Assembly (NCBI GenBank): GCA_946886255.1 | Contig: CAMPIG010000191.1 | Coordinates: 1 to 8,573 of the forward strand | Direction of reading: 5' to 3' | Origin: an uncultured Cellvibrio sp. | GTDB taxonomy: Bacteria; Pseudomonadota; Gammaproteobacteria; Pseudomonadales; Cellvibrionaceae | Length of the DNA: 8,573 nucleotides | Shown: positions 1 through 6,207 of the stretch, piece by piece | Numbering within the stretch: the first letter of the stretch is position 1 | Layout: each line of letters starts with the position of its first letter | The notes under the pieces: generated by a model | The model's database searches: none | What the model was told of the DNA's origin: nothing | Seen by the model: the letters and a program-made list of their open reading frames with translations, nothing else | Position numbers and translations under genes: made by a program

Positions 1-1735
1 CCATGCCGGGTACGGTGGCAGCAATGGCGGCGCGAATTTTTTGATGCTGTTGGAATTCTTCGAAATCCAGGGGGCAATTCGGTAACAATCGTTTGCCGAA
101 TTCGCACAGAATGTTGACTTCCGGCCGGATATTGCTCAAGCGTTTGATGCCGCCATCGCTCAAGCGCACATAGTTGAACATGGACTCTTGCGTAGTTGCT
201 TGCCATTCTTCATCGCGAGCAGTGACTGGTAAAACTAATGACTCACTGGTTTCAATACCGGTGACATGTCCGCGATTGAGCGTGGTGGTCATATACACTT
301 TGAAACCGATGCGATCCAGCGCTGCACGTGCCCAGGTTGTATGAGGTGTAGCTGAAAATAAATTGCCACCCATCATCAATGCTGCATCAATGGCACCGTC
401 ATGAGCCGCTTGCAAACAGGCGAGGGTATCCATGCCGGTCGCAGTCGGTAATTGCACGCCCAGTGTCTGTTCAAGTTGCTGAAAAACATCTTCTGGTAGT
501 ACTGGTTTAACACCAATAGTGCCAATGCCCTGGACGTTGCTGTGGCCACGCAGCGGCAGCAAGCCTGCAGCTGGTTTGCCGATCATACCGCGCAATAAGG
601 CGAGGTTGGCAATGGCTTCTACATTTTCCACGCCGTGCAAATGGTGGGTAATGCCCATGCCCCAGGCAAAGACGGCGCGTTCGGCGCGCGCGTAACACTG
701 AGCCAGATGCTCAATGCGTTCTTTATCAATACCGCAGCTGGCGGTTAAGGTTGCCCAGTCGGTGTTGCGTAGGTTTTCTTCGTAAGCCGCAAAATTTTGC
801 GTATGTGCGGCAATAAAATTCTGCTGAATCTGCGCATTTTCCAGCAGTGCTTTGGCAATACCAGTAAGCAACGCGAGGTCGGAGCCAATACGCGGTTGCA
901 CATATTCAGAGGCAATCCAGGTGCCGCCGCTGAGGAGGGATTTAGCACTTTTTGGTACGGCAAAACGCACCAGTCCCGGTTCTTTGGCAGGGTTGATCAC
1001 AATGACCTGACCGCCCCGGTCACGGCAATTTTTCAGTTGATGCACAAAGCGTGGATGATTAGATGCCGGATTCGCACCGATGACAAAGATCAGGTCGGAC
1101 TGCCCCAGATCCTCCAGGGAAATGGTAGCCGTACCTGTACCTATCACATTGTGTAACCCGACGCCGGTAGCCTGATGGCAGTAGTAGGAACAATTGTTGA
1201 CGTTATTGGTGCCGTAAAGTCGAACGAGCAGCTGCAAGACAAAACCGGCTTCGTTGGACGAGCGGCCCGAGCTATAAAAAAAGCTACGCTCTGGTTGTGT
1301 GGCGGTAAAACGCTGAACCATAAGTGTCAGCGCCTCGTCCCAGGATATCGGTTGATAGCGCTCGCTTCCGGCTGGCTTGTAAATCGGATCGTTCAGACGC
1401 CCGAGATGTTCCAGTTCATGGGCTGAAAGCTGCTGAAAATCTGCCAGCGGATGATCAAAAATCTCGCGCGGAATAGGTGATTGAATATCGGTGGATTGCG
1501 CCTGAATACTCTTATTGCAGACCGAAGGAAACTCATCCAGTTCGTTGGTCATGCCCCCCCGTTGGCCACCCATTCCCAAGCCGCAGGCTTTGCAAGCGTT
1601 GCGGCTATTCAATGCTTTGGCGGAATTCAACAAACCTATACGCCCGACTGTTTTCAGGGTGTACAGAATTTTTTTGGGGCCGCCACCGACAATCCGAATA
1701 GGGTGTGCCGATTGCGTTGGGATTTTTTCTGACAT
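1..1735 (-). CDS. FdhF/YdeP-family molybdopterin oxidoreductase, C-terminus cut by window edge
   Basis: This is a molybdopterin-dependent oxidoreductase related to the formate dehydrogenase alpha subunit and to E. coli YdeP, a protein linked to acid resistance whose substrate is not established. 578 residues are visible; YdeP is about 760, so roughly 180 residues, mainly the C-terminal cofactor-binding domain, are missing. Seen in the translation: C48-x2-C51 followed by GLGMGGQ-x-GGM and C73, a possible iron-sulfur site; SGRSSNEAGF; the motif CSYYCHQATGVGL, whose second Cys (C186) sits where formate dehydrogenase H has selenocysteine; MGITHHLHG; RGHSNVQG at 396-403; and MGGN. The frame is open throughout. 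The ATG at 1733-1735 is the first start after an in-frame TGA at 1748-1750; AGG lies only three bases upstream, so the ribosome site is weak. It may be co-transcribed with the AraC-type gene upstream. Family is sure; cytoplasmic location and a redox role are inferred, and the substrate is unknown. Confidence 0.93.
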   Translation of the reverse strand, partial: MSEKIPTQSAHPIRIVGGGPKKILYTLKTVGRIGLLNSAKALNSRNACKACGLGMGGQRGGMTNELDEFPSVCNKSIQAQSTDIQSPIPREIFDHPLADFQQLSAHELEHLGRLNDPIYKPAGSERYQPISWDEALTLMVQRFTATQPERSFFYSSGRSSNEAGFVLQLLVRLYGTNNVNNCSYYCHQATGVGLHNVIGTGTATISLEDLGQSDLIFVIGANPASNHPRFVHQLKNCRDRGGQVIVINPAKEPGLVRFAVPKSAKSLLSGGTWIASEYVQPRIGSDLALLTGIAKALLENAQIQQNFIAAHTQNFAAYEENLRNTDWATLTASCGIDKERIEHLAQCYARAERAVFAWGMGITHHLHGVENVEAIANLALLRGMIGKPAAGLLPLRGHSNVQGIGTIGVKPVLPEDVFQQLEQTLGVQLPTATGMDTLACLQAAHDGAIDAALMMGGNLFSATPHTTWARAALDRIGFKVYMTTTLNRGHVTGIETSESLVLPVTARDEEWQATTQESMFNYVRLSDGGIKRLSNIRPEVNILCEFGKRLLPNCPLDFEEFQQHQKIRAAIAATVPGM

Positions 1736-1847
1736 ACACCTACCGCATCAAGACAATAAACGAGAGCCTACCGGCCCAACGTCAGGAGGCTAAGGCGAAT
1801 TGCTTGAGGATGCAATACGTTAAATGTCCCGATGGCTCGGGCAATGC
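1736..1847. other. Gap between the AraC-type gene and the oxidoreductase gene
   Basis: This 112-base gap separates two minus-strand genes. A short hairpin (CCCGA/TCGGG, 1828-1841) lies just past the stop of the AraC-type gene, but no T tract follows it on the minus strand, so I do not call a terminator. No convincing -35/-10 pair was found for the oxidoreductase. Read-through from the upstream gene and a weak local promoter are both possible. Confidence 0.5.
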
Positions 1848-3044
1848 TCAGGCACTGGCATGTTTTCCGTCCGGTTCGGCCTCAATCAGTTGTTTTTTAC
1901 GAAATTGGCCGGGTGTCATTTGGGTAAATTTCTTGAAGAAACGATGGAATGCCGACTTGGAATTAAAGCCCGACTCCTGCATGACACTTTGCATATCCAG
2001 ATTCTTGTCGAGGTTGTTCATCAAAATATGTTTGGCATGTTCAACACGATAATAGTTAATGAACTCAAAGAAATTCTGGCCGAAGTCGCTGTTGATGGTC
2101 GCTGACAAGGCTTTGGGTGAAATGGCTAACTTATCCGCCAGCTGTTCCAGGGTGATATCTACCACCATATAAAAACGATTCTCCTGCATGGCATTCTTCA
2201 GCAATTCCCCATAAGTCGGCGGCAGGCTTTCCACCACTTCCGGTTCGCTCGCGGGTGCCGGGGCCTCCATGTGAATGCCCGAAAAAACACCTGAATGACT
2301 CAGGCTATAGACCACTAATGCGTTGACCAGCATCAGTGTCAGGTAATTATTGGTGACGCCCATGGCGCTGCTGACGCTGACCGGGGTGAATTGGGCGAGC
2401 ACATGGGTAACCAGCGCCCAGAACCAGGCCAACAGGAATAACCACAACAGCAGGTTGAGCCAGGAAAAGTCGATGTGTGTGGTATCAGAATAGGTGTTCT
2501 CAATGCGCCGCCGATAGCTGACCATCTGCTTGATGGCAAAAATGCCGTAGATCAGCGGCGACAGTTTTTGGGCCCAGATGTAAACGGCGAAATGATCCAT
2601 CCGACTCATCGCCAGATAGTCGTAAATCAATACCAGCTGATACTCCTCGTCGTGGCGATAAACACTGAAGTATATAAAGAAGGGATAAACGAAGAACGGC
2701 ACCAGGTGCAGCAGGTCCGATCGTTTCCAGTGGAAGTCGCGATAAAGCAGGGACTTGGTATACCAGTAGAGCATCGGCCCTTGCAGGAAATAAGCAAAGC
2801 CCATTACAAAAAACAGGGCAGGAGACATCTCAGCCAGGATATCCCTGAGTGGGACACACCAATATATAAGGACATCGAACGCAATCGCAGCGCTGAGGAA
2901 CAAAAACAATCCCAGCAGCAGGTTACTGAGGTTACGCTTGGTGAAGATAGTCATTAACGAGAGGATTAATCCCTCAATAATGACAACGATCAGGACCAGA
3001 TCATGAAAATTGAAAAGTACTTTGTTCAAGACGACCGACTCCAC
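1848..3044 (-). CDS. Membrane-embedded AraC-family transcriptional regulator (about 7 TM helices plus HTH)
   Basis: This 398-residue one-protein sensor-regulator has an N-terminal half rich in hydrophobic segments, near residues 15-35, 41-62, 74-96, 109-129, 150-172, 194-217 and 227-249. A Pro/Ala/Glu-rich linker (about 259-276) leads to an AraC-type domain at about 278-385. In that domain the first helix-turn-helix is near 297-318 (LEQLADKLAISPKAL) and the second near 350-372 (SGFNSKSAFHRFFKKF), followed by the usual TPGQFRKK ending. Such fusions are a known architecture; the membrane part is thought to sense an extracytoplasmic or membrane signal while the DNA-binding part stays cytoplasmic. 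The ligand is not predictable here. The start taken is GTG at 3044 with no clear ribosome site. A TTG at 3027-3029 (residue 6) has GGAG nine bases upstream and could be the true start. The gene is divergent from the secreted protease, which makes that gene a candidate target, by inference only. Confidence 0.9.
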   Translation of the reverse strand: MESVVLNKVLFNFHDLVLIVVIIEGLILSLMTIFTKRNLSNLLLGLFLFLSAAIAFDVLIYWCVPLRDILAEMSPALFFVMGFAYFLQGPMLYWYTKSLLYRDFHWKRSDLLHLVPFFVYPFFIYFSVYRHDEEYQLVLIYDYLAMSRMDHFAVYIWAQKLSPLIYGIFAIKQMVSYRRRIENTYSDTTHIDFSWLNLLLWLFLLAWFWALVTHVLAQFTPVSVSSAMGVTNNYLTLMLVNALVVYSLSHSGVFSGIHMEAPAPASEPEVVESLPPTYGELLKNAMQENRFYMVVDITLEQLADKLAISPKALSATINSDFGQNFFEFINYYRVEHAKHILMNNLDKNLDMQSVMQESGFNSKSAFHRFFKKFTQMTPGQFRKKQLIEAEPDGKHASA

Positions 3045-3094
3045 AAAGGCTACTTGTTATTTTTTCCGGCTCTCGGCATATCCGTCGTGTGATG

Positions 3095-3110
3095 GGTACA
3101 TCAATGTACC
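3095..3110. promoter_or_regulatory. Perfect dyad GGTACAT-CA-ATGTACC upstream of the AraC-type gene
   Basis: Two perfect 7-base arms are separated by 2 bases, centred about 58 bases upstream of the GTG start of the AraC-type gene. The position fits an operator for that gene or a hairpin in its leader. AraC-family proteins often bind direct repeats rather than palindromes, so the binding protein could be another regulator. The symmetry is seen directly; the function is inferred. Confidence 0.4.
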
Positions 3111-3163
3111 GGTGAGATGGCGGTGGCTCAATTCGAGCGGATAACTATCGCTTAAAACGCTGC

Positions 3164-3173
3164 CTTTTAAAAG
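3164..3173. repeat. Short AT-rich palindrome CTTTTAAAAG
   Basis: This perfect 10-base palindrome is flanked by TGC and CA, giving an almost symmetric TGC/GCA frame. It lies about 120 bases upstream of the AraC-type gene. It could be a protein site or chance in AT-rich DNA; no function can be assigned. Confidence 0.2.
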
Positions 3174-3176
3174 CAC

Positions 3177-3413
3177 TCAATGGCTGTGGTGGCCGCTCAT
3201 CTTCTGTCGGAATAGTCCCACATCAACGAAATAAAAAGTGAGACGCCCGGCGTTTGCGGCTAAGTACAGCCTAGGATTTCGAGCCAATTGCATGATTCGC
3301 AATAAAAAGAAAATCTTCTCGCTATGTGGATTTATATAAACAAATGACCGATGTCCCAGATTAATAGTGGGACTTTCGGACTTTCTCTGCTTTTTCATGG
3401 CGATTATTCCCAC
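3177..3413 (-). CDS. Doubtful small hypothetical ORF (78 codons)
   Basis: I do not recognise this protein. It opens with GTG at 3413, with AAGGG about 6 bases upstream, or with an internal ATG at codon 6. The start region overlaps the dyad at 3405-3434. The product would be basic at the N-terminus (KKQRKSES), with a hydrophobic stretch IFFLLRIMQLA, no signal peptide and a His-rich end. It sits between two genes with real regulatory needs, and no family signature is visible. It is most likely a chance ORF; it is listed because the possible ribosome site and its length do not fully exclude a small gene. Confidence 0.15.
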   Translation of the reverse strand: MGIIAMKKQRKSESPTINLGHRSFVYINPHSEKIFFLLRIMQLARNPRLYLAANAGRLTFYFVDVGLFRQKMSGHHSH

Positions 3414-3441
3414 TTAAACCCTTAACTGGGAATATTTCCAG
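3405..3441. promoter_or_regulatory. Two overlapping dyads, candidate operator
   Basis: TATTCCCA (3405-3412) and TGGGAATA (3427-3434) form perfect 8-base arms 14 bases apart. The right arm is reused in a second near-perfect palindrome, CTGGGAATATTTCCAG (3426-3441, one mismatched pair). Nested sites of this kind suggest a dimeric DNA-binding protein with alternative or cooperative sites. The position, about 235 bases upstream of the protease start, suits an activator or a distant operator. Which protein binds is unknown. Confidence 0.35.
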
Positions 3442-3528
3442 GTTGTGATTGAAGTTCTGTACATGATTTCAGAGATGGTGGTACTTTTTTTCATGTGATA
3501 GGTATTGATTCTGGTACTTAATTTGGTG

Positions 3529-3565
3529 GGGTCAGGCTCGGCGTTGGGGTAATGGGGCTAGACCC
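3529..3565. repeat. Imperfect inverted repeat GGGTCAGGCTC / GGGCTAGACCC
   Basis: The arms at 3529-3539 and 3555-3565 pair at 8 of 11 positions around a 15-base centre. The GGGGTCAG...GACCC style resembles the terminal repeats often seen around REP-associated transposases and other dispersed palindromic elements in gammaproteobacteria, so this may be a decayed copy. No transposase is present in the window. The resemblance is from memory and is not proof. Confidence 0.3.
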
Positions 3566-3662
3566 GCCTTGTACAGGAAGCGCGAATCTTATGCCAATCA
3601 CAGCCTTGGGGGCTGCTTCCCCTAAACATAATTCATTCAACTCGTAAGAAATAGAACCAATA

Positions 3663-3666
3663 GAGG
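3663..3666 (+). promoter_or_regulatory. Ribosome binding site GAGG of the protease gene
   Basis: GAGG lies 7 bases upstream of the ATG at 3674. It fixes the start of the protease, directly in front of a well-formed signal peptide, and so supports the claim that no propeptide is encoded upstream. Confidence 0.75.
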
Positions 3667-3673
3667 GTGAGCA

Positions 3674-5074
3674 ATGAAAGCGAAAACGATAACAACAGCG
3701 GTAAAAAAATCGGTAATGGTGGTGGGCGTCGCAATGAGTTGTGCCTTTGCCAGTCTGGCGCAGGCTGTCACCGTGGATCTTTTGGTCTTATACGATGATT
3801 ACACAGCTAACTACTTCGGTGGCGATCCTCAAACGGCAATGAACAGCTGGGTTAATCAGATGAACGCTGCCTATGCGGACAGCCAGATTGATGTCCAACT
3901 GCGTTTGGTCGGTGTGCGTCGCAACCAGCAGGCTGGCTCTAATATGACTGACGTGCTGCATGCGGTACGCCAGAATGCAGCTGTCGGCGCCCTGCGTGAT
4001 CAATTAGGTGCTGACTTTGTTGCCCAATTACACCAGACCGGTGCCTGCGGCGTGGGTTATGTGGCGGTAGACAGAAACTGGGCATTCAATGTCTCTGCCC
4101 CGCAGTGCGGTCCGATTGTAATGGCGCACGAACTTGGCCATAACATGGGTCTGAACCACTCACGTCGTCAGGGCGATACCTCTGGTGCGCGTTACCGCTA
4201 TGGCGTTGGCTACGGTGTCCAGAACGTGTTTGTGGATATCATGGCTTACGAAGGCGTGTTCAATGCTTCCCGTGTTAGTCGCTTCTCCAACCCTAACCTG
4301 ACCTGTCGCGGTCTGCCGTGCGGTATTCCGGTCGGTCAACCGGAAGAAGCTTATGGCGCGCTGGCGATCCACAATGTGCGTAACGATATTGCTGCATTCC
4401 GCCCGACTGCGGGCACCAGTGGTCCGGTGACTCTAGCCGAGCATTGCAACTACGGCGGTTACAACGTGGGCCTGCCGGTGGGCAACTACAACCTGAGTCA
4501 GTTGTTGGCACGTGGTATTCGCAATGACGATATTTCTTCATTGCGTGTGCAAAGCGGTTATCGCGTAACCCTGTACCAACACGACAATTTCACCGGTAAT
4601 GCCGTCACCAAAACCGGCGACGACAGCTGCCTGGTTGATGAAGGCTTCAATGATCTGGCGACTTCCGTGGTGATTGCGCAGAACACCAGCGGCTTCAATC
4701 AAACCGTCCAGGCGGAGAGTTACTTTTCCAGTCAGGGCGTGCAGCTCGAAGCGACCACAGACAATGGCGGTGGCCAGAACGTGGGCTGGATTGAAACCGG
4801 CGATTGGATGGCATACAGCAATATCAATATTCCTACCTCCGGTACTTACACCATCGAATACCGTGTTGCCAGTCCAAACAGCGGCGGTCGTATTTCGCTG
4901 GACCTGAATGGCGGCGCCACAGTGCTGGGACAGATCAACATCCCTAACACGGGTGGATGGCAAAACTGGACCACCGTTTCCCACACCGTCAACATCAATG
5001 CCGGTACCTATAATTTCGGCATCTTTGCGGCAGCGGGCGGTTGGAATATCAACTGGTGGCGCATCAGACGCTAA
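3674..5074 (+). CDS. Secreted metzincin zinc protease with beta/gamma-crystallin and CBM6 domains
   Basis: This 466-residue extracellular metalloprotease has a Sec signal peptide at 1-31 (basic start, hydrophobic core, AQA cleavage before V32). The catalytic domain, about 32-245, is reprolysin-like: it starts directly with VDLLVLYDDYT and carries the zinc motif HELGHNMGLNH (H152, H156 and H162 as ligands, E153 catalytic) and a Met-turn DIMAY with M190. A beta/gamma-crystallin-type domain follows at about 252-336, with YQHDNFTG (301-308), two possible calcium motifs (NDDISS at 284-289, NDLATS at 326-331) and a likely C258-C319 disulfide. The end, about 343-466, is a CBM6 with GWIETGDWMAYSNINIP and a terminal NINWWRI. 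CBM6 modules bind plant or fungal beta-glycans, so the enzyme is probably held on polysaccharide while cutting associated proteins. No propeptide is present, unlike many relatives. Family and domains are clear; the protein substrate is unknown. Confidence 0.93.
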   Translation: MKAKTITTAVKKSVMVVGVAMSCAFASLAQAVTVDLLVLYDDYTANYFGGDPQTAMNSWVNQMNAAYADSQIDVQLRLVGVRRNQQAGSNMTDVLHAVRQNAAVGALRDQLGADFVAQLHQTGACGVGYVAVDRNWAFNVSAPQCGPIVMAHELGHNMGLNHSRRQGDTSGARYRYGVGYGVQNVFVDIMAYEGVFNASRVSRFSNPNLTCRGLPCGIPVGQPEEAYGALAIHNVRNDIAAFRPTAGTSGPVTLAEHCNYGGYNVGLPVGNYNLSQLLARGIRNDDISSLRVQSGYRVTLYQHDNFTGNAVTKTGDDSCLVDEGFNDLATSVVIAQNTSGFNQTVQAESYFSSQGVQLEATTDNGGGQNVGWIETGDWMAYSNINIPTSGTYTIEYRVASPNSGGRISLDLNGGATVLGQINIPNTGGWQNWTTVSHTVNINAGTYNFGIFAAAGGWNINWWRIRR

Positions 5075-5092
5075 GCATAAACGTGTATAAAC

Positions 5093-5129
5093 GTTGCTGC
5101 ATCGGTTCAATGTGATGTGATGCAGCAAC
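5093..5129 (+). terminator. Terminator-like hairpin after the protease gene
   Basis: GTTGCTGCATC (5093-5103) and GATGCAGCAAC (5119-5129) form a perfect 11-base stem with a 15-base loop, starting 18 bases past the protease stop. A T-rich stretch (GGTTTTGGTTTTCTT) begins about 7 bases further on, so this is an imperfect intrinsic terminator or an mRNA-stabilising end. It suggests the next gene is at least partly transcribed on its own. Confidence 0.6.
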
Positions 5130-5369
5130 CAATCAGGTTTTGGTTTTCTTGCAGTAGGCCACTGTTCATCACTCCGCCAATGCATGGAACGATATCAATG
5201 CATAACAAATAATCAGGTGGTGCACCTGTATCAGACATCCTAAATATCGGCAATGGGTGTGTTGATGGTGTTTATGTATTGCGGAGTGGTGCTTTTTAGT
5301 GTGGCGATCCAGGTATCAAACAGTTAAATAATCTCATCGGAAAATCTTGGCCCCGCTAAGGCAAATATT
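5130..5369. other. Gap between the protease and the anchored-protein gene
   Basis: No ORF of note lies in this stretch of 240 bases. It holds a dyad CAGGTG-GTG-CACCTG (5214-5228) and two ATGCAT copies 18 bases apart (5180-5185 and 5198-5203). The last 90 bases are AT-richer and probably carry a promoter for the next gene, but no good -35/-10 pair could be fixed. The next gene has a ribosome site AAGG at 5358-5361, eight bases before its ATG. Confidence 0.45.
5214..5228. promoter_or_regulatory. Dyad CAGGTG-GTG-CACCTG
   Basis: This perfect 6-base inverted repeat has a 3-base centre and lies about 140 bases upstream of the anchored-protein gene. It could be an operator or a chance palindrome. 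Confidence 0.25.
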
Positions 5370-6152
5370 ATGAAAGATAATAAATTTTATTGGGTAGCCA
5401 TTGTTGTGGTGGCTGCTATTGGAGTTTTGCTCTTCGTTAATCGTTCGGGCGAGCCAGTTGAACCAGCTATTGTTGCCGAGCCTCCTGTCGAACAGGCTCA
5501 ACCATCTGTAGCAGTCTCTGAACCCATGAAGGCCGCGCGACCAGCACCCTCTGCAACGCAAACCAAACCCACACAAGTAGCAAGCAATGAGTCTGAAAAT
5601 GCTGGCGATATTTCTTTCGAGGAACGGTTGACGGCAATGCAGGAACGGCGACCCAATCAGCACTTTGATCCAGTGGCTGTTGAGGCAGCGATGACACGTC
5701 AAAACGCTTGGGCTCCTGCTGAAGAAGTGCCAGAAGATTTACCATTGCAACCGGAAGAGTTTACGGACGGACGACAATTTATTGCGTTGGATAGTTTAAA
5801 GATAGAAACGCTGATGCCGGGTGATGATGTAAAAGTCACTATCGAAGAAACCGGACAAGATTATAGTGTTGCTGTGGACCGTGTAGAAAAACACGATTAC
5901 AACAGCATCAGCTGGTACGGCCATATAGAAGGAGCGGATGGTCAAACATATAGTGTTAGTTTCACGCGTGGCGAAAAATTAACTGTCGGCGGCCTGGATA
6001 CACCGGAGGGTCATTATGTATTGCAAGCTCACGGCAATAATGGGTGGATTGCCTCCAGTGCGTTGCTCTTCAAGATTGATCCGAAAGTGGATGATGCCAT
6101 CTACCCGCATGAGGTCGAGCAACAGGTAAGCCACGACGACCACATCCACTAG
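5370..6152 (+). CDS. Membrane-anchored periplasmic protein with protease-propeptide-like domain
   Basis: This 260-residue protein has a short cytoplasmic start (MKDNK), one membrane helix at about 6-23 and no signal-peptidase site or lipobox, so it should stay anchored with its bulk in the periplasm. A Pro/Ala/Glu-rich linker (about 27-75) and a probably helical stretch (82-112) lead to a beta-rich domain at about 135-236. That domain shows the pattern ALDSLKIETLMPGDDVKV, SWYGHIEG (181-188), SVSFTRGEKLTVGGL, TPEGHYVL (211-218) and GWIASS. This resembles the N-terminal propeptides of bacterial reprolysin-like zinc proteases as I know them; no search was run. There is no Cys, and the C-terminus SHDDHIH is His-rich. 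The preceding protease lacks a propeptide, so I infer a separate, trans-acting foldase or inhibitor. The order anchor, linker, folding domain recalls lipase-specific foldases. It could instead be an unrelated membrane-anchored protein. Confidence 0.85.
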   Translation: MKDNKFYWVAIVVVAAIGVLLFVNRSGEPVEPAIVAEPPVEQAQPSVAVSEPMKAARPAPSATQTKPTQVASNESENAGDISFEERLTAMQERRPNQHFDPVAVEAAMTRQNAWAPAEEVPEDLPLQPEEFTDGRQFIALDSLKIETLMPGDDVKVTIEETGQDYSVAVDRVEKHDYNSISWYGHIEGADGQTYSVSFTRGEKLTVGGLDTPEGHYVLQAHGNNGWIASSALLFKIDPKVDDAIYPHEVEQQVSHDDHIH

Positions 6153-6169
6153 TTCCTTGTGAATCCCTC

Positions 6170-6198
6170 GTGATAGCCCAAAAGATTTGGGCTATCAC
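6170..6198 (+). terminator. Intrinsic terminator between convergent genes
   Basis: A perfect 13-base stem (GTGATAGCCCAAA, 6170-6182, with its complement at 6186-6198) has a 3-base loop and is followed on the plus strand by TTTCCCCCTTT. It starts 17 bases after the anchored-protein stop and ends 9 bases before the stop of the convergent MarR gene. The pyrimidine tail favours plus-strand termination; on the minus strand the stem could still act, without a T tract. Confidence 0.8.
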
Positions 6199-6207
6199 TT
6201 TCCCCCT

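Larger units (their letters stand above)
3045..3673. other. Divergent intergenic region of about 630 bases
   Basis: This long region lies between the AraC-type gene and the protease gene and must hold the promoters of both. It contains three groups of dyad symmetry (3095-3110, 3164-3173 and 3405-3441), an imperfect inverted repeat at 3529-3565 and one doubtful minus-strand ORF (3177-3413). A possible -10 (CATAAT, 3627-3632) precedes the protease gene, but its best -35 (TTGGGG, 3606-3611) is only 15 bases away, so I do not call it. No RNA gene or mobile element was recognised. Confidence 0.5.

Noticed and set aside
797..1156. Plus-strand open frames opposite the oxidoreductase, the longest 119 codons
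   Set aside because: They overlap clear conserved motifs of the minus-strand oxidoreductase and show no recognisable protein.
1554..1560. Run of seven C (G in the coding strand) early in the oxidoreductase, a possible slippage or phase-variation tract
   Set aside because: The run is short and the frame is continuous through the conserved GGQ-x-GGM motif, so there is no sign of a switched-off state.
1828..1841. Hairpin CCCGA-TGGC-TCGGG after the AraC-type gene as a terminator
   Set aside because: The stem has only five pairs and no T tract follows on the minus strand.
2475..2957. A 160-codon plus-strand frame opposite the membrane regulator
   Set aside because: The minus-strand product has well-formed membrane helices and an AraC domain; the opposite frame has no such signs.
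3601..3615. Hairpin CAGCC-TTGGG-GGCTG in the protease leader
   Set aside because: A five-pair stem that competes with an overlapping GGGG/CCCC pairing; too weak to call a regulatory RNA.
4538..5185. A 215-codon open frame on the minus strand opposite the protease gene
   Set aside because: It lies antisense to the well-supported crystallin and CBM6 coding region, shows no family motif and is best explained as a shadow of that gene.
5180..5203. Two ATGCAT copies 18 bases apart
   Set aside because: ATGCAT is a short self-complementary word and two copies can occur by chance; no further symmetry supports a site.
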